Assembly (NCBI GenBank): GCA_007922225.1
Contig: ML680053.1
Span: 11,983,036-12,047,035 of the forward strand
Reading direction: 5' to 3'
DNA length: 64,000 bases
Source of the DNA: Emydura subglobosa
Lineage: Eukaryota; Chordata; Testudines; Chelidae
Under the pieces are notes generated by a model. It was not told where the DNA came from, did no database searches, and saw only the letters and a list, made by a program, of their open reading frames with translations. How positions within the stretch are numbered: position 1 is the first letter of the stretch; each line of letters starts with the position of its first letter. Shown in pieces: positions 1 to 10,005 of the stretch. The position numbers and the translations under genes are program-made.

Positions 1-54
1 GAATTCTCCCCCGCCGCCGAATTCTCCCCCGCCGCCGAATTCTCCCCTGCCGCC
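1..54. repeat. 18-bp minisatellite, three units
   Basis: Three head-to-tail copies of GAATTCTCCCCCGCCGCC occupy 1-18, 19-36 and 37-54. The first two are identical and the third differs by one base (C to T). The array touches the window edge, so its true length is unknown. It sits directly inside a hAT-like terminal fragment and may be internal to that element. It is not a CRISPR array because there are no spacers. Confidence 0.9.
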
Positions 55-100
55 AGGGCCACCATCAGGCCCTTGACATAAAAAAGGTTCCCCACCCCTG
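55..100. mobile_element. Terminal fragment of a hAT-like DNA transposon
   Basis: The block ends with AAAGGTTCCCCACCCCTG at position 100. Read on the minus strand it begins CAGGGGTGGGGAACC, which fits the short CAGGGGTGG-type terminal inverted repeats of hAT elements. The following CTCTAAAG (101-108) would be the 8-bp target duplication, but the left partner lies outside the window and cannot be checked. No transposase sequence is present. Confidence 0.55.
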
Positions 101-104
101 CTCT

Positions 105-769
105 AAAGGGTAAGGAGTTCTCTGCTCCCATCTGTTATTGAACAAAGGGGGCACAATGGCCACCACAGAGCTGCTTCATCTGCATAAGCTATTTAGCCAC
201 AAATCCAGTGGGTCAGAAACTTCAGAGTGGAAGAGTCTCTCTCGCCACCATCTGCTGTTGAACAGGGGGAGGTGTGGCTTACAGAGAGAGCTTCATTTGC
301 ATAAGCTTTCTACCAAAACTGTAAACAAACTCTTAATTGGTTGCATAGTGGAAATGAAGTGAGAGGGGAAGGAATAATAATACCGACACCAAACCATGAG
401 TGGTGTTTAGTGGATGGGTAAAGTGATGTCATAAAGGGACCCTTGCTTATTGGATGTTCACATGGGTCAATGACAGACATTGTTAATTGATTGTCAGAGT
501 TATCTTGGAGTGTTTTGTTTATCATTCACTTAGATATAGTGATGCCATGTTCCCATTCCCCTTAATATTTCCTAGTTCTACACATAGACTCAGTACTTGT
601 GATTGAGGATTATTGTCTAGTAAGGGCACGCAGGGAAGGTATGTAGTGAGTCCAGGAATTCTGGGAGGGAGTTTGAGCTGGTGGCATTTATTAGTTTTAA
701 GAGGGACCCCCAAGTTAGTTGAATATGGCCCTTGTTGCTGGTGACAACACCTGGCAGAAATGTTTTATA
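105..769 (+). mobile_element. Degraded LTR-like repeat, copy 1 of 4
   Basis: This stretch aligns by eye with 11748-12692. Shared blocks include CATCTG-TTGTTGAACAGGGG, TTCATTTGCATAAGC, TATTGGATGTTCACA (near 450), GACTCAGT-CTTGTGA (near 590), and the closing CCTTGTTGCTG...CCTGGCAGAA segment (728-760). The segment at 130-230 recurs in diverged form at 247-320, so the 5' part contains a partial internal duplication. No protein-coding remnant is seen. The 5' end is interrupted by or abuts the hAT-like terminus at 100. I regard it as a solo LTR of an endogenous retrovirus-like family; the classification is inference from end structure seen in the better copies. Confidence 0.5.
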
Positions 770-790
770 TATATCTATATCTATATTCAA
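761..790. repeat. TA-rich simple repeat
   Basis: A short TATATATCTATATC-type simple sequence at the end of the LTR-like copy. Confidence 0.6.
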
Positions 791-1462
791 CTACCACCAA
801 CTGCCTCTCTACCTCGCTATCTTAATACTTGCAGGAGTTATGGTAAAATGCCTCTTGAGGAAGGATTTGAACTAGAGGATAGTCACTTTGTGGAGTAGCT
901 CAGAAAAGGTATTTGAAGCATAAAGGGCTTCATGGAGACAGCTGTGGGAGAAGAGAGCAGTAGAGAATGGCTTCACTGGCAGATCAGAAAGAGAGATGTA
1001 AAAACCTAAAAATATACAGATTTAAGATGCCTGCAGACACAAATATGTGCGATTAGCCTCATTTTACAGATTCAGAAAAACTCATCTTGCCTCGTGTTGC
1101 TCTGTTTCCTAGTGGACTGTGACGGAGAGAGCTGCCCTCGGTTCCTGATTTTGACACAGGACGTCAACATCTGTTATTAATGTGTACTCTCTATAAAATA
1201 TTTAGATACAATGGCGATGAGCATGGTACAAGTATAAATATCTACATAAGAGAGTTATATTAAGTTGTTTGAGTTAAACTTCATCTGAACTTCTGTGGCC
1301 TTCGCCTCCCATTTATGGTAGCTGTGAGAGATAGCTAAATGGCCTCACTTAAGACAAATGGGGTATGTGAGCATGCCCAGTAATTTGGACTTTGTGGGTG
1401 GAGGGCTCCACAGTGTATCACAGTGTATACACAGTCTTTGTGTGTATCTCTGTGTGTAGGAC
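791..1462. other. Unassigned non-coding stretch
   Basis: No open frame, known repeat or RNA gene is recognised here. Composition is ordinary and slightly AT-rich. Confidence 0.5.
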
Positions 1463-1465
1463 TTA

Positions 1466-1607
1466 AGCTATGTCTACACTATCCTGCAGTTCGGACTACA
1501 GGGGTATGAATTGTGGTGCTCACCAAAGTGCTGCACTATTTCTCCCCGCTCCACGTGTGCTATTCACACCCCTGTGGTCTGAATTGCCGGGCAGCATAGA
1601 CAAGCCC
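1466..1607. mobile_element. Short palindromic DNA transposon (MITE-like)
   Basis: The left end AGCTATGTCTACACT pairs with the right end AGCATAGACAAGCCC. Inside, CTGCAGTTCGGACTACAGGGGT is mirrored by ACCCCTGTGGTCTGAATTG in inverted orientation. This is the GGGCTTGTCTACACT-ended palindromic family that recurs at 29231, 54300 and 60910. It has no coding capacity. A clear target duplication is not seen. Confidence 0.6.
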
Positions 1608-1954
1608 AGAGACTAAACAAGCAGAGAGACACAGGGACAGAGAGAGAGAGAGAGGCATGATAGAAGCAGAGAGAGAAAACCAACAGACAAAGCCTGGAAG
1701 CACAGTAATGTGCTCCTGAGATAAAGCTAAGAGAAAAAAGCTGTTTGGGTTGAATGTTGGCTGGGACACTGAACAAGAAACCTGGCTCTTCTTGTGTTTA
1801 GAATACCAGGATTTTGGGCATTCTTTGTAAATAAACAAGATTGTATCAAAGAAAACAGAATCCATCATCAATTTCTACTCCCAACTGGCATGCCTGCAGG
1901 GCTCTGAACTTTGATTAGCTGCTTTGGTCAAAAAAGGGGTAACAATATTATGGT
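1608..1954. other. Unassigned stretch with a small AG repeat
   Basis: A short (AG)n run lies near 1639-1654. The open frames on the minus strand here (for example 1560-1871) are low-complexity Ser/Leu/Cys-rich translations of the AG run and are not genes. Confidence 0.5.
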
Positions 1955-2052
1955 TGTGCTAGGTATCCCAGAGCCTCATTGCGCTTGGTGCTGTATAACA
2001 CAGAGCAAAAAGACAGGCCCTTCCAATCTAAGTATAAGTTGAGAGCCAACAG
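1955..2052 (-). mobile_element. MIR/CORE-SINE 3' fragment
   Basis: Contains GTGCTAGG, then GCTGTATAACACAGAGCAAAAAGACAGGCCC and AATCTAAGTATAAG, the antisense of the 3' tail of a CORE-SINE common in reptile genomes (a 'TGCTAGGCGCTGTACAAACACAG...' type tail). Only the 3' part is present. Confidence 0.6.
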
Positions 2053-2275
2053 GTGAATGCCACAAACACTGCATTACAAATGAGCTTGTACAGAATTTGG
2101 CTTAGAATGACAATTTGTCTAATGTTGGATATCATGACTCCTTTATTGCTATAAAAACTATTGAAACAAACTACTGTAAGAAAAAATGGTAGAGTCAGCC
2201 TTCTCATATTAAAAAAAATAAAAAATTCTGAAACTCTATTGCCTCTATGCCTTAGCATGTTAATATAGGTTTGCA
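2053..2275. other. Unassigned AT-rich spacer
   Basis: No repeat or gene recognised. Confidence 0.4.
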
Positions 2276-2485
2276 GTGGTCATGTAGCCATGATGGTCCC
2301 AGGATTTAGAGAGACAATGTGGATGAAGTGGTGTCTTTTATTGGACCAGTTTCTGTTGGTGAATGCGACAGGCTTCAGGTAACCTGAAGAAAAGCTCTGT
2401 GGTGCTTGAAAGCTTTTCTTTTTCACCAACAGAAACTGGTCCAATAAAATCTATCACCTCACCCACCTTGCCTCTCTCATGTTAA
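2276..2485. mobile_element. Palindromic MITE with perfect 28-bp inverted arms
   Basis: Positions 2336-2363 and 2422-2449 are exact reverse complements over 28 bases. Outside them the similarity continues imperfectly: GAGACAATGTGGATGAAG on the left against the reverse complement of CACCTCACCCACCTTGCCTCTC on the right. Related copies lie at 20912-21041 and 26946-27255. The family carries the phrase CTTTTATTGGACCAA. It has no reading frame, so mobilisation would need a transposase in trans. Confidence 0.75.
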
Positions 2486-3239
2486 CATATTTAGTTGATT
2501 CAGAGTATCTGCCCTGGCTGTCACAAGTTACCGTCAAAATGGCTCACGCTGAGAAAAGAGCACAAAAAATTAGATTCCCCCCTCCCATCATTCAATCAAT
2601 GGAGATTCTGTTGTGAAGCAAGGTGGAAGAATCAGTAACAAGGCTGATTCACCCTGTTGTTAATTCAGTCTTATGCAGTTTTGCACTAATAACTCCATCA
2701 GGTCCTGAGAGTGCTAGGCACCATTCATTTTGCCTTTACTAACTTTTAGAGTTACAGGGCCAAATTCTGCTATGAGTTACACTCTGTGCTCACCTACTGA
2801 AGTCATTGTAATTGCACAGGCCTTGTCTTCTCTAGGAAAAAAAGGTGTTTTTTAACGTCATGTTAGCTAACATGAGATAACTAACACAAATTAGCCATGA
2901 TGAAGACAGGGCAGTTGTAGTTTAAACATAAGTTATCAGGTCAGGGTAACCCCAGGGCTCCTCTAGTTCTTACCTCGATCTAACATGCATGAAAACTATA
3001 GACTATCTTGTCTTCACTAGGGTTTTACCTTGTGTTAGCTAAGAACATACTTTTGTTCCTAAAGAAGAGACACCCACAGATATCAAGAACATCAAGGCAG
3101 AATATGTTCAATAACTTTTTGTTTTTGTTTTCTAGAGAGAAGTTCTAAACCAATGACCCAAATTTGTCCCTGCTGTACCCACACTGAAGCCATTGGGTTT
3201 GCACAAAATACACATCTGGCCCAGGCTCTATGTATTTTT
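2486..3239. other. Unassigned stretch with small palindromic-repeat fragments
   Basis: Two short fragments (about 2755-2825 and 3150-3222) resemble a dispersed palindromic family containing GGGCCAAATTCTGC, CACTGAAG and CAATGGG/CATTGGG-type phrases. The remainder is not recognised. Confidence 0.4.
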
Positions 3240-3350
3240 AATAAAACACATCAGGAATGGTCTAGGTATACTTAATCCTTCCTCAGCATGGAGGGATGGA
3301 CTAGGTGACCTCTAGAGGTCCCTTGCAGCCCTACATTTCTATGGTTCTCT
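3240..3350 (+). mobile_element. CR1 LINE 3' end, about 110 bp
   Basis: The order CAGGAATGGTCTAGGTATACTTA, then GGATGGACTAGGTGACCTCTAGAGGTCCC, then TTTCTATGGTTCT matches the CR1 3' UTR with its degenerate ATTCTATG-like tail. It is heavily 5'-truncated, as is normal for CR1. Confidence 0.75.
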
Positions 3351-4130
3351 GTTTAAGTCAGTAAAACATAAATGGCATCAGGAAGGAAAAATGGTCCAGG
3401 AAAGTTTGTGCTGTAGGTGAAACAAATAACAAGCTTGAGCCTATTGCAACTAGAAATGTGTTTAAAAAGTCTTTCACATAGAGAAATGAAATGGGCACAC
3501 GCTGGCTTTCTTTCAGTTTTGTGAAAAGACACCTACCCACTCCCAAGTGGCTTTACTGTCTACTATGTCAGCTGGATAGACAGCAACAAAGTTATTCTAC
3601 CCTTTGCCTATTGTACCAAATGTCCATTAGTAGCTGAAATATAGCAGGCAGCCCATGTAGCTGAAAAGAGATGGAAGATTAATGTACAGTACAACTTGGT
3701 TTTGTAGTTGCAGCACATTTCTTTACTGATTGCTTCAGCATGGATAAACTTTGGCAAACCTTATTAGATCTGTTCTGTATTTGAGCCATCAAGTAAACAA
3801 ATGGTGGCTTCTAGAATATAAATAGTCAAGAGATTGCCATTTGCCTTAAAAGCAATAAATACTTGATTTGACTGTTTTTTTCAAGAGCTGAATGTCTTTC
3901 ATTTGATCAGTCTCACTAACCATTTTTGCAAGTAGCTCATAAGGTGTCTGTAGGATAATAGTACATCTTAGAATATCTGATTTACCCACAAGATGTTTGT
4001 CTGGCTGATTATGAAGCTTAAGGTGTCTTCTGATGATCTCTTCATTGATCTTTGGGCAGGTGTTCTTGCTGATGTTATCTTGGGAATTGCTGACAAATTT
4101 GCCTAATTTCAGAACAACAACAACACAGTG
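3351..4130. other. Unassigned non-coding stretch
   Basis: AT-rich with no recognised gene or repeat. The minus-strand open frame 3358-3546 has no family features. Confidence 0.4.
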
Positions 4131-4221
4131 GTAGATTCATAGATTTTTTTTTTTTACGTTCAGAAGGACCATTATGATCATCTGTATAATATAGGCTATA
4201 GAATTTCACGCAGTGAAATGG
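4131..4221 (-). mobile_element. CR1-type 3' fragment (minus)
   Basis: ATTCATAGAT followed by a T run, then TTCAGAAGGACCATTATGATCATCTG and an ATAGGC/AGAATTTCAC phrase. This is the antisense of a CR1 subfamily 3' end that is better preserved at 27462-28085 and 50055-50395. Confidence 0.55.
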
Positions 4222-4394
4222 AGAAAATTATTTTTCCCCGCTACGTCAGTGGTTCCCATTGATCTCAATAACTTGTAGTTGAACTAGAAAAAAAAGATGA
4301 AGACTTTTCCCTACTACTGATAGAAAGCCCAAAGTACAAAAGTACTTGACAGTTCCATTTCATGGACATCTGTGGGGACATTCACCTTCTTTGA

Positions 4395-5097
4395 TGCTCC
4401 CAGAAAGGGACCTGGGGGTAATGGTGGATAAAAAGCTGGATACGAGTCAGCAGTGTGCCCTGGTTGTCAAGAAGGCTAATGGCATATTGGGCTGCATTAG
4501 GAGGGGCATTGCCAGCAGGTCGCGGGAAGTGATTATTCCCCTCTATTCGGCATTGGTGAGGCCGCATTTAGAATATTCTGTCCAGTTTTGGGCCCCCCAC
4601 TACAAAAAGGATGTGGACAAGTTGGAGAGAGTGCAGCGGAGGGCAACCAAAATGATTAGGGGGCTGGAGCACAGGACTTATGAGGAGAGGCTGAGGGAAC
4701 TGGGCTTGTTTAGTCTGCAAAAGAGAAGAGTGAGGGGGGATTTGATAGCGGCCTTTAACTACCTGAAAGGGGGTTCCAGTGAGGATGGGGCTAGGCTGTT
4801 CTCGGTGGTGGCAGATGACAGAACAAGGAGCAACGGTCTCAAGTTGCAGGGCGGGAGGTCTAGGTTGGACATTAGGAAAAAGTTTTTTACTAGGAGGGTG
4901 GTGAAGCACTGGAATAGGTTACCTAGGGAGGTGGTGGAATCTCCATCCTTAGAGATTTTTAAGCTGAGGCTTGACAAAGCCCTGGTTGGGATGATATAGC
5001 TGAGGTTAGTCCTGCTTTGAGCAGGGGGTTGGACTAGATGACCTCCTGAGGTCCCTTCCAACTCTAATATTCTATGATTCCATGATTCTATGATTGT
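4395..5097 (+). mobile_element. 5'-truncated CR1 LINE with open C-terminal ORF2
   Basis: CR1 is a non-LTR retrotransposon that copies itself by target-primed reverse transcription. The open frame ending at the TAG at 4997-4999 carries about 198 CR1 residues, starting near [13 protein letters not shown] and including [63 protein letters not shown] and a terminal [11 protein letters not shown]. This is the thumb/C-terminal part after the reverse transcriptase catalytic core. The first 16 or so codons of the frame (from 4346) are flanking sequence, not CR1. The 3' UTR (5000-5097) has the TGAGCAGGGGGTTGGACTAG block and ends in ATTCTATGATTCCATGATTCTATG repeats. Neither catalytic core nor endonuclease is present, so it is inactive despite the open frame. 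No target duplication is seen. Confidence 0.93.
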
Positions 5098-6984
5098 GCC
5101 CTTGCCTTTCTCCAGTTCGTATTTTCCAAATTCACATAATAAAGCCTCAGTGCACGAGTCTGCTTTGAATTTCTGACCATTTGTTTTTGAAGTGTTGACT
5201 GGGGAGACAATTATATTAGGTCTACTAAGTGAACCAAACTCCCAAAGTGCTTTGAGAATGCTGTTAAGCTATTGTGTGAGGTGGAAAATGTCAATTTGTA
5301 AAAGATATAACATGACCTTTAACACGATGCCCTGTTACCTAGCTTAGTAAATGAATTTGCAAGTAGTAATATACCAACCAGAAGACTAATGGATGTTAAG
5401 TTGAAAGAAATAATGTATTTATAGGAAATGTATTTCTATATCATTGGCACAAAAACGAATAAGTACCAGACACTAATCTTCCAGTTAGATGGTTATGAAA
5501 TATGACCGGAAATTTGGAAATGTGCTAAAATATGAATGTTTGTATGTGAAAAGAAGAACCATTCTAAAGCAAAACTGTAAAGAAGGTACCTATAATAAAG
5601 TCCAATGGTAGCCAATGAATTGAACCAGAGAGCACTGAAATCAAGCTTTTGTCCCTCAAAAGCATGAATACAGGGGGCATTCAATGAATGCACTGTCTGC
5701 ACAGCCATCTTGAAATCGTATTTCCCCCTTCCTCTTTATAACTGGTTACTATCCAGTCAGGAAGCAGAAACAACACCATGTGACTTAAATGACTAACCGA
5801 ACATGAGTAATAAGTAGCAAATGGTCCATGAGGATGGTTCCGAACAGCCCACAGATTATGCAATATATTCGCATAAAGTGTTAGCAAACCATTTTGAGTA
5901 ACAAACAATTTCATGAGCAAATCAAATTCTGTTCATGGGTAATTTGCAAACAGGAAAAAAAGGCTCTACCCGTGATACATGTAATGTATTCAGTACAAAT
6001 AGTTTACCCAAATGTTAGTTGTAAGGATTTTAACCTTAAATACCTACAACTCCTTAGAAGTGTTCATAACAGTTTAAAAGTACAAGGGTGCTGTGTTTTT
6101 TCCCCACACTTCCCAGTCTTTCTCTTCTCTAATGTGACAAATGAGGAAGAACTCTTCCTGAGACAATTTTACATCTTTTAGGATTTAATACTGAAAAATC
6201 ATAATAAATAATTCCCCAACAGACAACTAAGAGCTGATGATAAAATAAAAGACAAAGAAAAGCATTCACATGCTTTAGAAATTAAAAATGAAAGTTTTCA
6301 CCTCCTACTATATGTTATCTGACTGCAGCAGATATTGGAAGAACAGTGAAGAAAGATTTCAATGTCATATTAATCCCCTGTATTACATACTTTGAATTAA
6401 ACTGTAACTGGTGATGCTGGATTCTTCACACAAATATTCTATGGCCTTGCTTAATTCTGATGGGCTGGATACAGTCTGTTAGTTACTGTGCTAGCAAGTT
6501 TTAAAAGACAATTGCAGATCAAGCAATAGGCACAGATACAGTAAAACTTTTATTGACTCTGTCTCAACCCTTTAAGCTCTTAGAAACTGTTTTCACCCCC
6601 AAAGGAAACAAAAATATTGCGTACAAAATCCCAATCCTGTCCTCAAACCCGTCCCTTATGAAAAATCCTAAATACACTTGTCTTTTATTTTCCAGGTCAG
6701 AAACTAGGAAGGAATAATTGTTTGGACTGTGACTTAAATTGTGGGACACAGCTATAGCTAGGCAAACAATTTGCAATGAATAACCATCATCTCACACTAA
6801 CTTTTTCAGTTAGTGGTTGATCTGCAAAGAAGTTTTGATTTTGACTTATGTATTTACCAGCCACAATTATTCAATGCATCTTCGGCACAGGGTATGAATT
6901 GCTCACAAACTGTGCAGAATGCATATTTGTATAGGTATTTGTGATTTGGTTTTAGGTATACACTTGCTGAGCCACTGTATAGAA
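5098..6984. other. Long unassigned AT-rich stretch
   Basis: About 1.9 kb without a recognised repeat, gene or RNA. Open frames at 5493-5708, 5681-5920, 5894-6181 and 6564-6776 are under 100 codons, overlap one another on opposite strands and show no family features. Confidence 0.45.
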
Positions 6985-7140
6985 ATATAGGCCCTGAATC
7001 ATGAAAACACATAAGCACTTGTTTACATCCATCCCTATTCAGGATGGCACTCAGACACATGCTCAACTTTAAACACGTGCTTTAGCTATTGATGTAATAG
7101 GGTCTTAAGTTACACCTGTGCTTATATACTGTCCTGGGTA
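6985..7140. repeat. Palindromic dispersed repeat fragment
   Basis: GGCCCTGAATCATGAAAAC...CATAAGCACTTG on the left and CTCAACTTTAAACACGTGCTTTAG on the right match a palindromic family built around CATGCTTAACTTTAAGCA-type phrases; another piece lies at 43325-43470. Weakly preserved. Confidence 0.4.
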
Positions 7141-7787
7141 AGGAATGCTTTCTTCAGTCAGGGCATCTGAAAGTATACATATATAAAATGAAATGCAAAG
7201 GAGAAAAATAACCATTATTTATATATTTATAAACAAATAGACATGAGGCATTATTTGGTCACCGCAATATAAATTCATCAGCACATATTATGCTAAATTA
7301 CAAATGCAAATTAGATTAGCTAAATTAAATTAGGTTAGTACCACATCTAATATTGAAGATCATTTTATTACAGAAAAAGTGGGATGTAAATTCAGATTAT
7401 GAATTGCTTTTGAATAGCATATTTAACGTACCATAAATAGACCACAGCTAATATCTATATTAGGTCAAGGGAGAGTCTAATTTAAAAAATATTTAACCTA
7501 CAGGAACCTCAGACACTGAGTATTTCTAAAGGGAAGCAAACTGTCCAGGGATGGAATGAACGAATTCTGAATCTCAAGTATAAGGTTTTCATTCAGCAGT
7601 GTTCAGATATTACTAAAATAATTCATAGTCCTGGCCCTGTGCAATTGCTCTAGAATCCACCTTCTAGGAGTTGTGCTTTGGTGTCTAAGTTCAATTTTAT
7701 AAAAAAATTATGGGTTGGATCCTCAGCTGTTGCAAATCAGCATATTAATCTCCTCAACTGATCGGTTCTGTTCGTTTGCTTCCAGAC
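7141..7787. other. Unassigned AT-rich stretch
   Basis: Rich in TAAATTA-type words (7200-7500). No repeat or gene recognised. Confidence 0.4.
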
Positions 7788-7839
7788 CACAATTTTCAAA
7801 TCTGGGTGCCTAAAGGTCTAGCTCCTATATCCATAATTA
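7788..7839. mobile_element. Left piece of a palindromic MITE split by an LTR insertion
   Basis: AATTTTCAAATCTGGGTGCCTAAAGG...GCTCCTATATCCATA is the left arm of the GCCTAA/TTAGGC palindromic family. Its continuation TTTAGATA...TTTTCAAAAGT is found after 9174, on the far side of the LTR-like element. Confidence 0.55.
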
Positions 7840-9174
7840 TGTAAGCAGGGTCTGAATGAGCTCTCCCCTGACATCTAGTGATGAGATGAGGGAAAAGACT
7901 CCAGGAACTGACCTTGTTTGCATAGACATGCCTACTCTGCCTAGGCACACAGCATAATGGAGCTGCTTTGCCCAAATGATCACTTTTGGCTGATGTTGGA
8001 TTGCAAATCACTTTGGTATTGGCGGAAGAGGTAATAAAGTGTTGTTCTCCTTGTTGTGTGAGTAAAGGGCAGCAGAACTGTGGTTGGCATGACCTGATTG
8101 AGGGTGGTCACCCTCAACTGAACTGCACTAAATAAGCGGGGGTAGGGGTGCCAAAGGCCAGTAGAAACAAAAGAGAAGAGTAAAGCATGAGCTGAAAGTA
8201 TTCTAGAAGCTATTTGATCTCAATGCTATTTAATAACAGAGCTGACTAAAATCAGTGGGGAGTCTGTTGCTTTGTTATCGATTATAAGAGCTGAAATCAT
8301 TAATAACCAGGTCTAAGTGTTAAATCTTAGACCTGCTGTAAGGCAGTGTCTCCAGTGAAAGAGGTGGGTGAGCCTGCCTTAGTAGTGAATCTCCCCCACT
8401 AATTACTGAAATCACTGAGAGCTGCGGTAAGTGGGGGGACCTTAAGACATCCCAGAAGTTGCAGTAAAATGATGCAATGGGTGATGGTGTGGTAACAGTG
8501 TGATTGACAATGCAGAGGCTGGGGGAAGCATGGATAATGACACAGTGGGTGATGGTACGGGGCAGCGTGAACAATGATGCAGCAGGCAATGGTATAGTGG
8601 CAGAGCGATTGACAGTGGGGTAGCTAGCAGCTGAGTGGATGATGGTGCAGTGCCTGCAGCAGTGAATGGTGCAGCAGCAGCTAATTAGGCATTGCTCCAT
8701 GTCTTCCCCTCCTCTCATCTCCTCCACCGGGATGAGAAGGGAATTCACACAAACACACCTTTCAACTCCGGGTCTTCGCTGATCAAGGACAACAAAGGTG
8801 AGTGGTCAGGGGTGCGGTGGAGGAAGAAAGAAGGAGCATGTGAAGGAAACAGTTGTTTTTTGGACTTTCACACCCACAAGGTGAGAACCTGAGACAAAGG
8901 ACACTGCCCAGCATACTGTGGAGTGGGTGTTTTGCTCATGGTCATATGCTTGCAAATCATGCTTGTGGTGTTTTCCCAAATTAATGGCAGGTTCCTTTCC
9001 CTTTTTTTAATTAATAGTTTCTTTGCAATACACCAACTCCAGTGTTTGTGATAGGTGCCCAGGTGTGGTGGTTATGGGGGCTCGAGCCAGTTCCATGTTG
9101 TATTGTTAAGAAGAACCTTTAGATATTGAACTGAGCCCTTGTTGCTGCCATTTCCTCCTGGTAGAAGGGTTACA
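7840..9174 (+). mobile_element. LTR-like element, best-preserved copy (copy 2 of 4)
   Basis: The element begins TGTAAGCAGGGTCTGAATG and ends CTGGTAGAAGGGTTACA, giving TG...CA ends typical of long terminal repeats. It shares 7840-8440 with 25410-26030 and its 3' third (8890-9174) with 12385-12692 and 480-769, tying all four copies into one family. Flanking ATTA (7836-7839) and TTTA (9175-9178) could be a decayed 4-bp target duplication. Joining the flanks restores a CCATATTTAGATA phrase of the host palindrome. No gag, pol or env frame is visible. The 8320-8748 minus open frame is a shadow of the internal minisatellite. At about 1.3 kb it is long for one LTR, so an internal expansion is likely. 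Confidence 0.6.
8465..8690. repeat. Degenerate minisatellite inside the LTR-like copy
   Basis: Irregular repeats of a GATGATGCAGTGGGTGATGGT-like phrase: compare GATGCAATGGGTGATGGTG near 8471, GACACAGTGGGTGATGGTAC near 8537, GATGCAGCAGGCAATGGTAT near 8575 and GATGATGGTGCAGTG near 8638. The array is absent from the sister copy at 25410-26232, so it expanded after the copies separated or was lost in the sister. Confidence 0.6.
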
Positions 9175-9295
9175 TTTAGATATTGAAAGAAAATTGACTT
9201 AATGTTTTCAAAAGTAGAGCACACTCATTTCTCCTTAACTTCAGTGGCAGTTGTGGGTGGTCAGATACCTAAATGTGGGGAATTCTCCAGCTACC
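9175..9295. mobile_element. Right piece of the split palindromic MITE
   Basis: TTTAGATATTG, GTTTTCAAAAGTAGAGCACAC, AACTTCAGTGGCAG and GTCAGATACCTAAATGTG continue the family whose left arm ends at 7839. The halves are separated by the LTR-like insertion. Confidence 0.5.
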
Positions 9296-9299
9296 CACT

Positions 9300-10005
9300 T
9301 AAATGCTGATCACCTGAGTTAACTGCAGAGAAGACATCTAAGTTAGCTTAGCCCAGGTGGGACAGCCACATGGCAAAACCCTACCCGAGTTACTGTGTCC
9401 TCACTGGTACTGCACTCTCCCATGTGTGTCACTAGCACGTCTGGGGTCACATCCTGTGGTTCTTTGTGTGAGCTGAGCTGCTCTTTGGTTCCCAGTGAAT
9501 TGGGAGAGAACTTGTCTGTGTTTCTAGGCACATGGGGATAGGGAGGATTGTGGGAAGGCACTGAAGGACTAGCAGCTCTAGAGTGATGTAGCCTGATCCT
9601 CACTACAAAGTGCACCCATTATAAGCCTCAGTGAAAGCAACATCCACACCCTAGGCTACACCTTCATCCACATCAGCTAGCCTGGGTTTAAAACATCCCC
9701 AAACTCAGGTGAAGGGGTTTGTGTGTGGATAGGAGAGGGGTTAGGGCAACACCAAAGTAACAGCCTGAGCAGACTGGTGAAGACATACCCTTAGGACAGC
9801 TTTGCATCCACTGAGCAGCATAAAAGGGCACATCTCCATAGGGAGCAGCAGTGAGTTTCAGAGCTTGGGCTGACAGATTTGGGCTCGTGGGTCTCGGCAC
9901 TAATTCTACATAGCTATTTTTAGTGCTCTAGCCCAAGCCCATAAGCCTGAGTTTGTCTACCTGAGCTCTGAGACTTGCCACCATGGGTTGTGAAGACCCA
10001 CACAA
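9300..10005. mobile_element. Composite of non-autonomous DNA-transposon fragments
   Basis: GAAGACATACCCTTA ends one fragment at about 9793. The block 9860-9990 holds GAGCTTGGGCTGACAGA, AGCTATTTTTAGTGCTCTAGCCCAAGCCC and TGAGCTCTGAGACTTGCC, phrases of the GGGTATGTCTACAC-ended palindromic family seen complete at 43564-43833. No coding sequence. Internal boundaries cannot be fixed by eye. Confidence 0.5.

Noticed and set aside
1..54. CRISPR-like array
   Set aside because: Direct tandem repeats without spacers in a vertebrate context.
8320..8748. 142-codon minus-strand open frame
   Set aside because: It is a translation of the minisatellite inside the LTR-like element. The Ser/Thr/His/Cys-rich repeats follow the DNA repeat and not a protein family.
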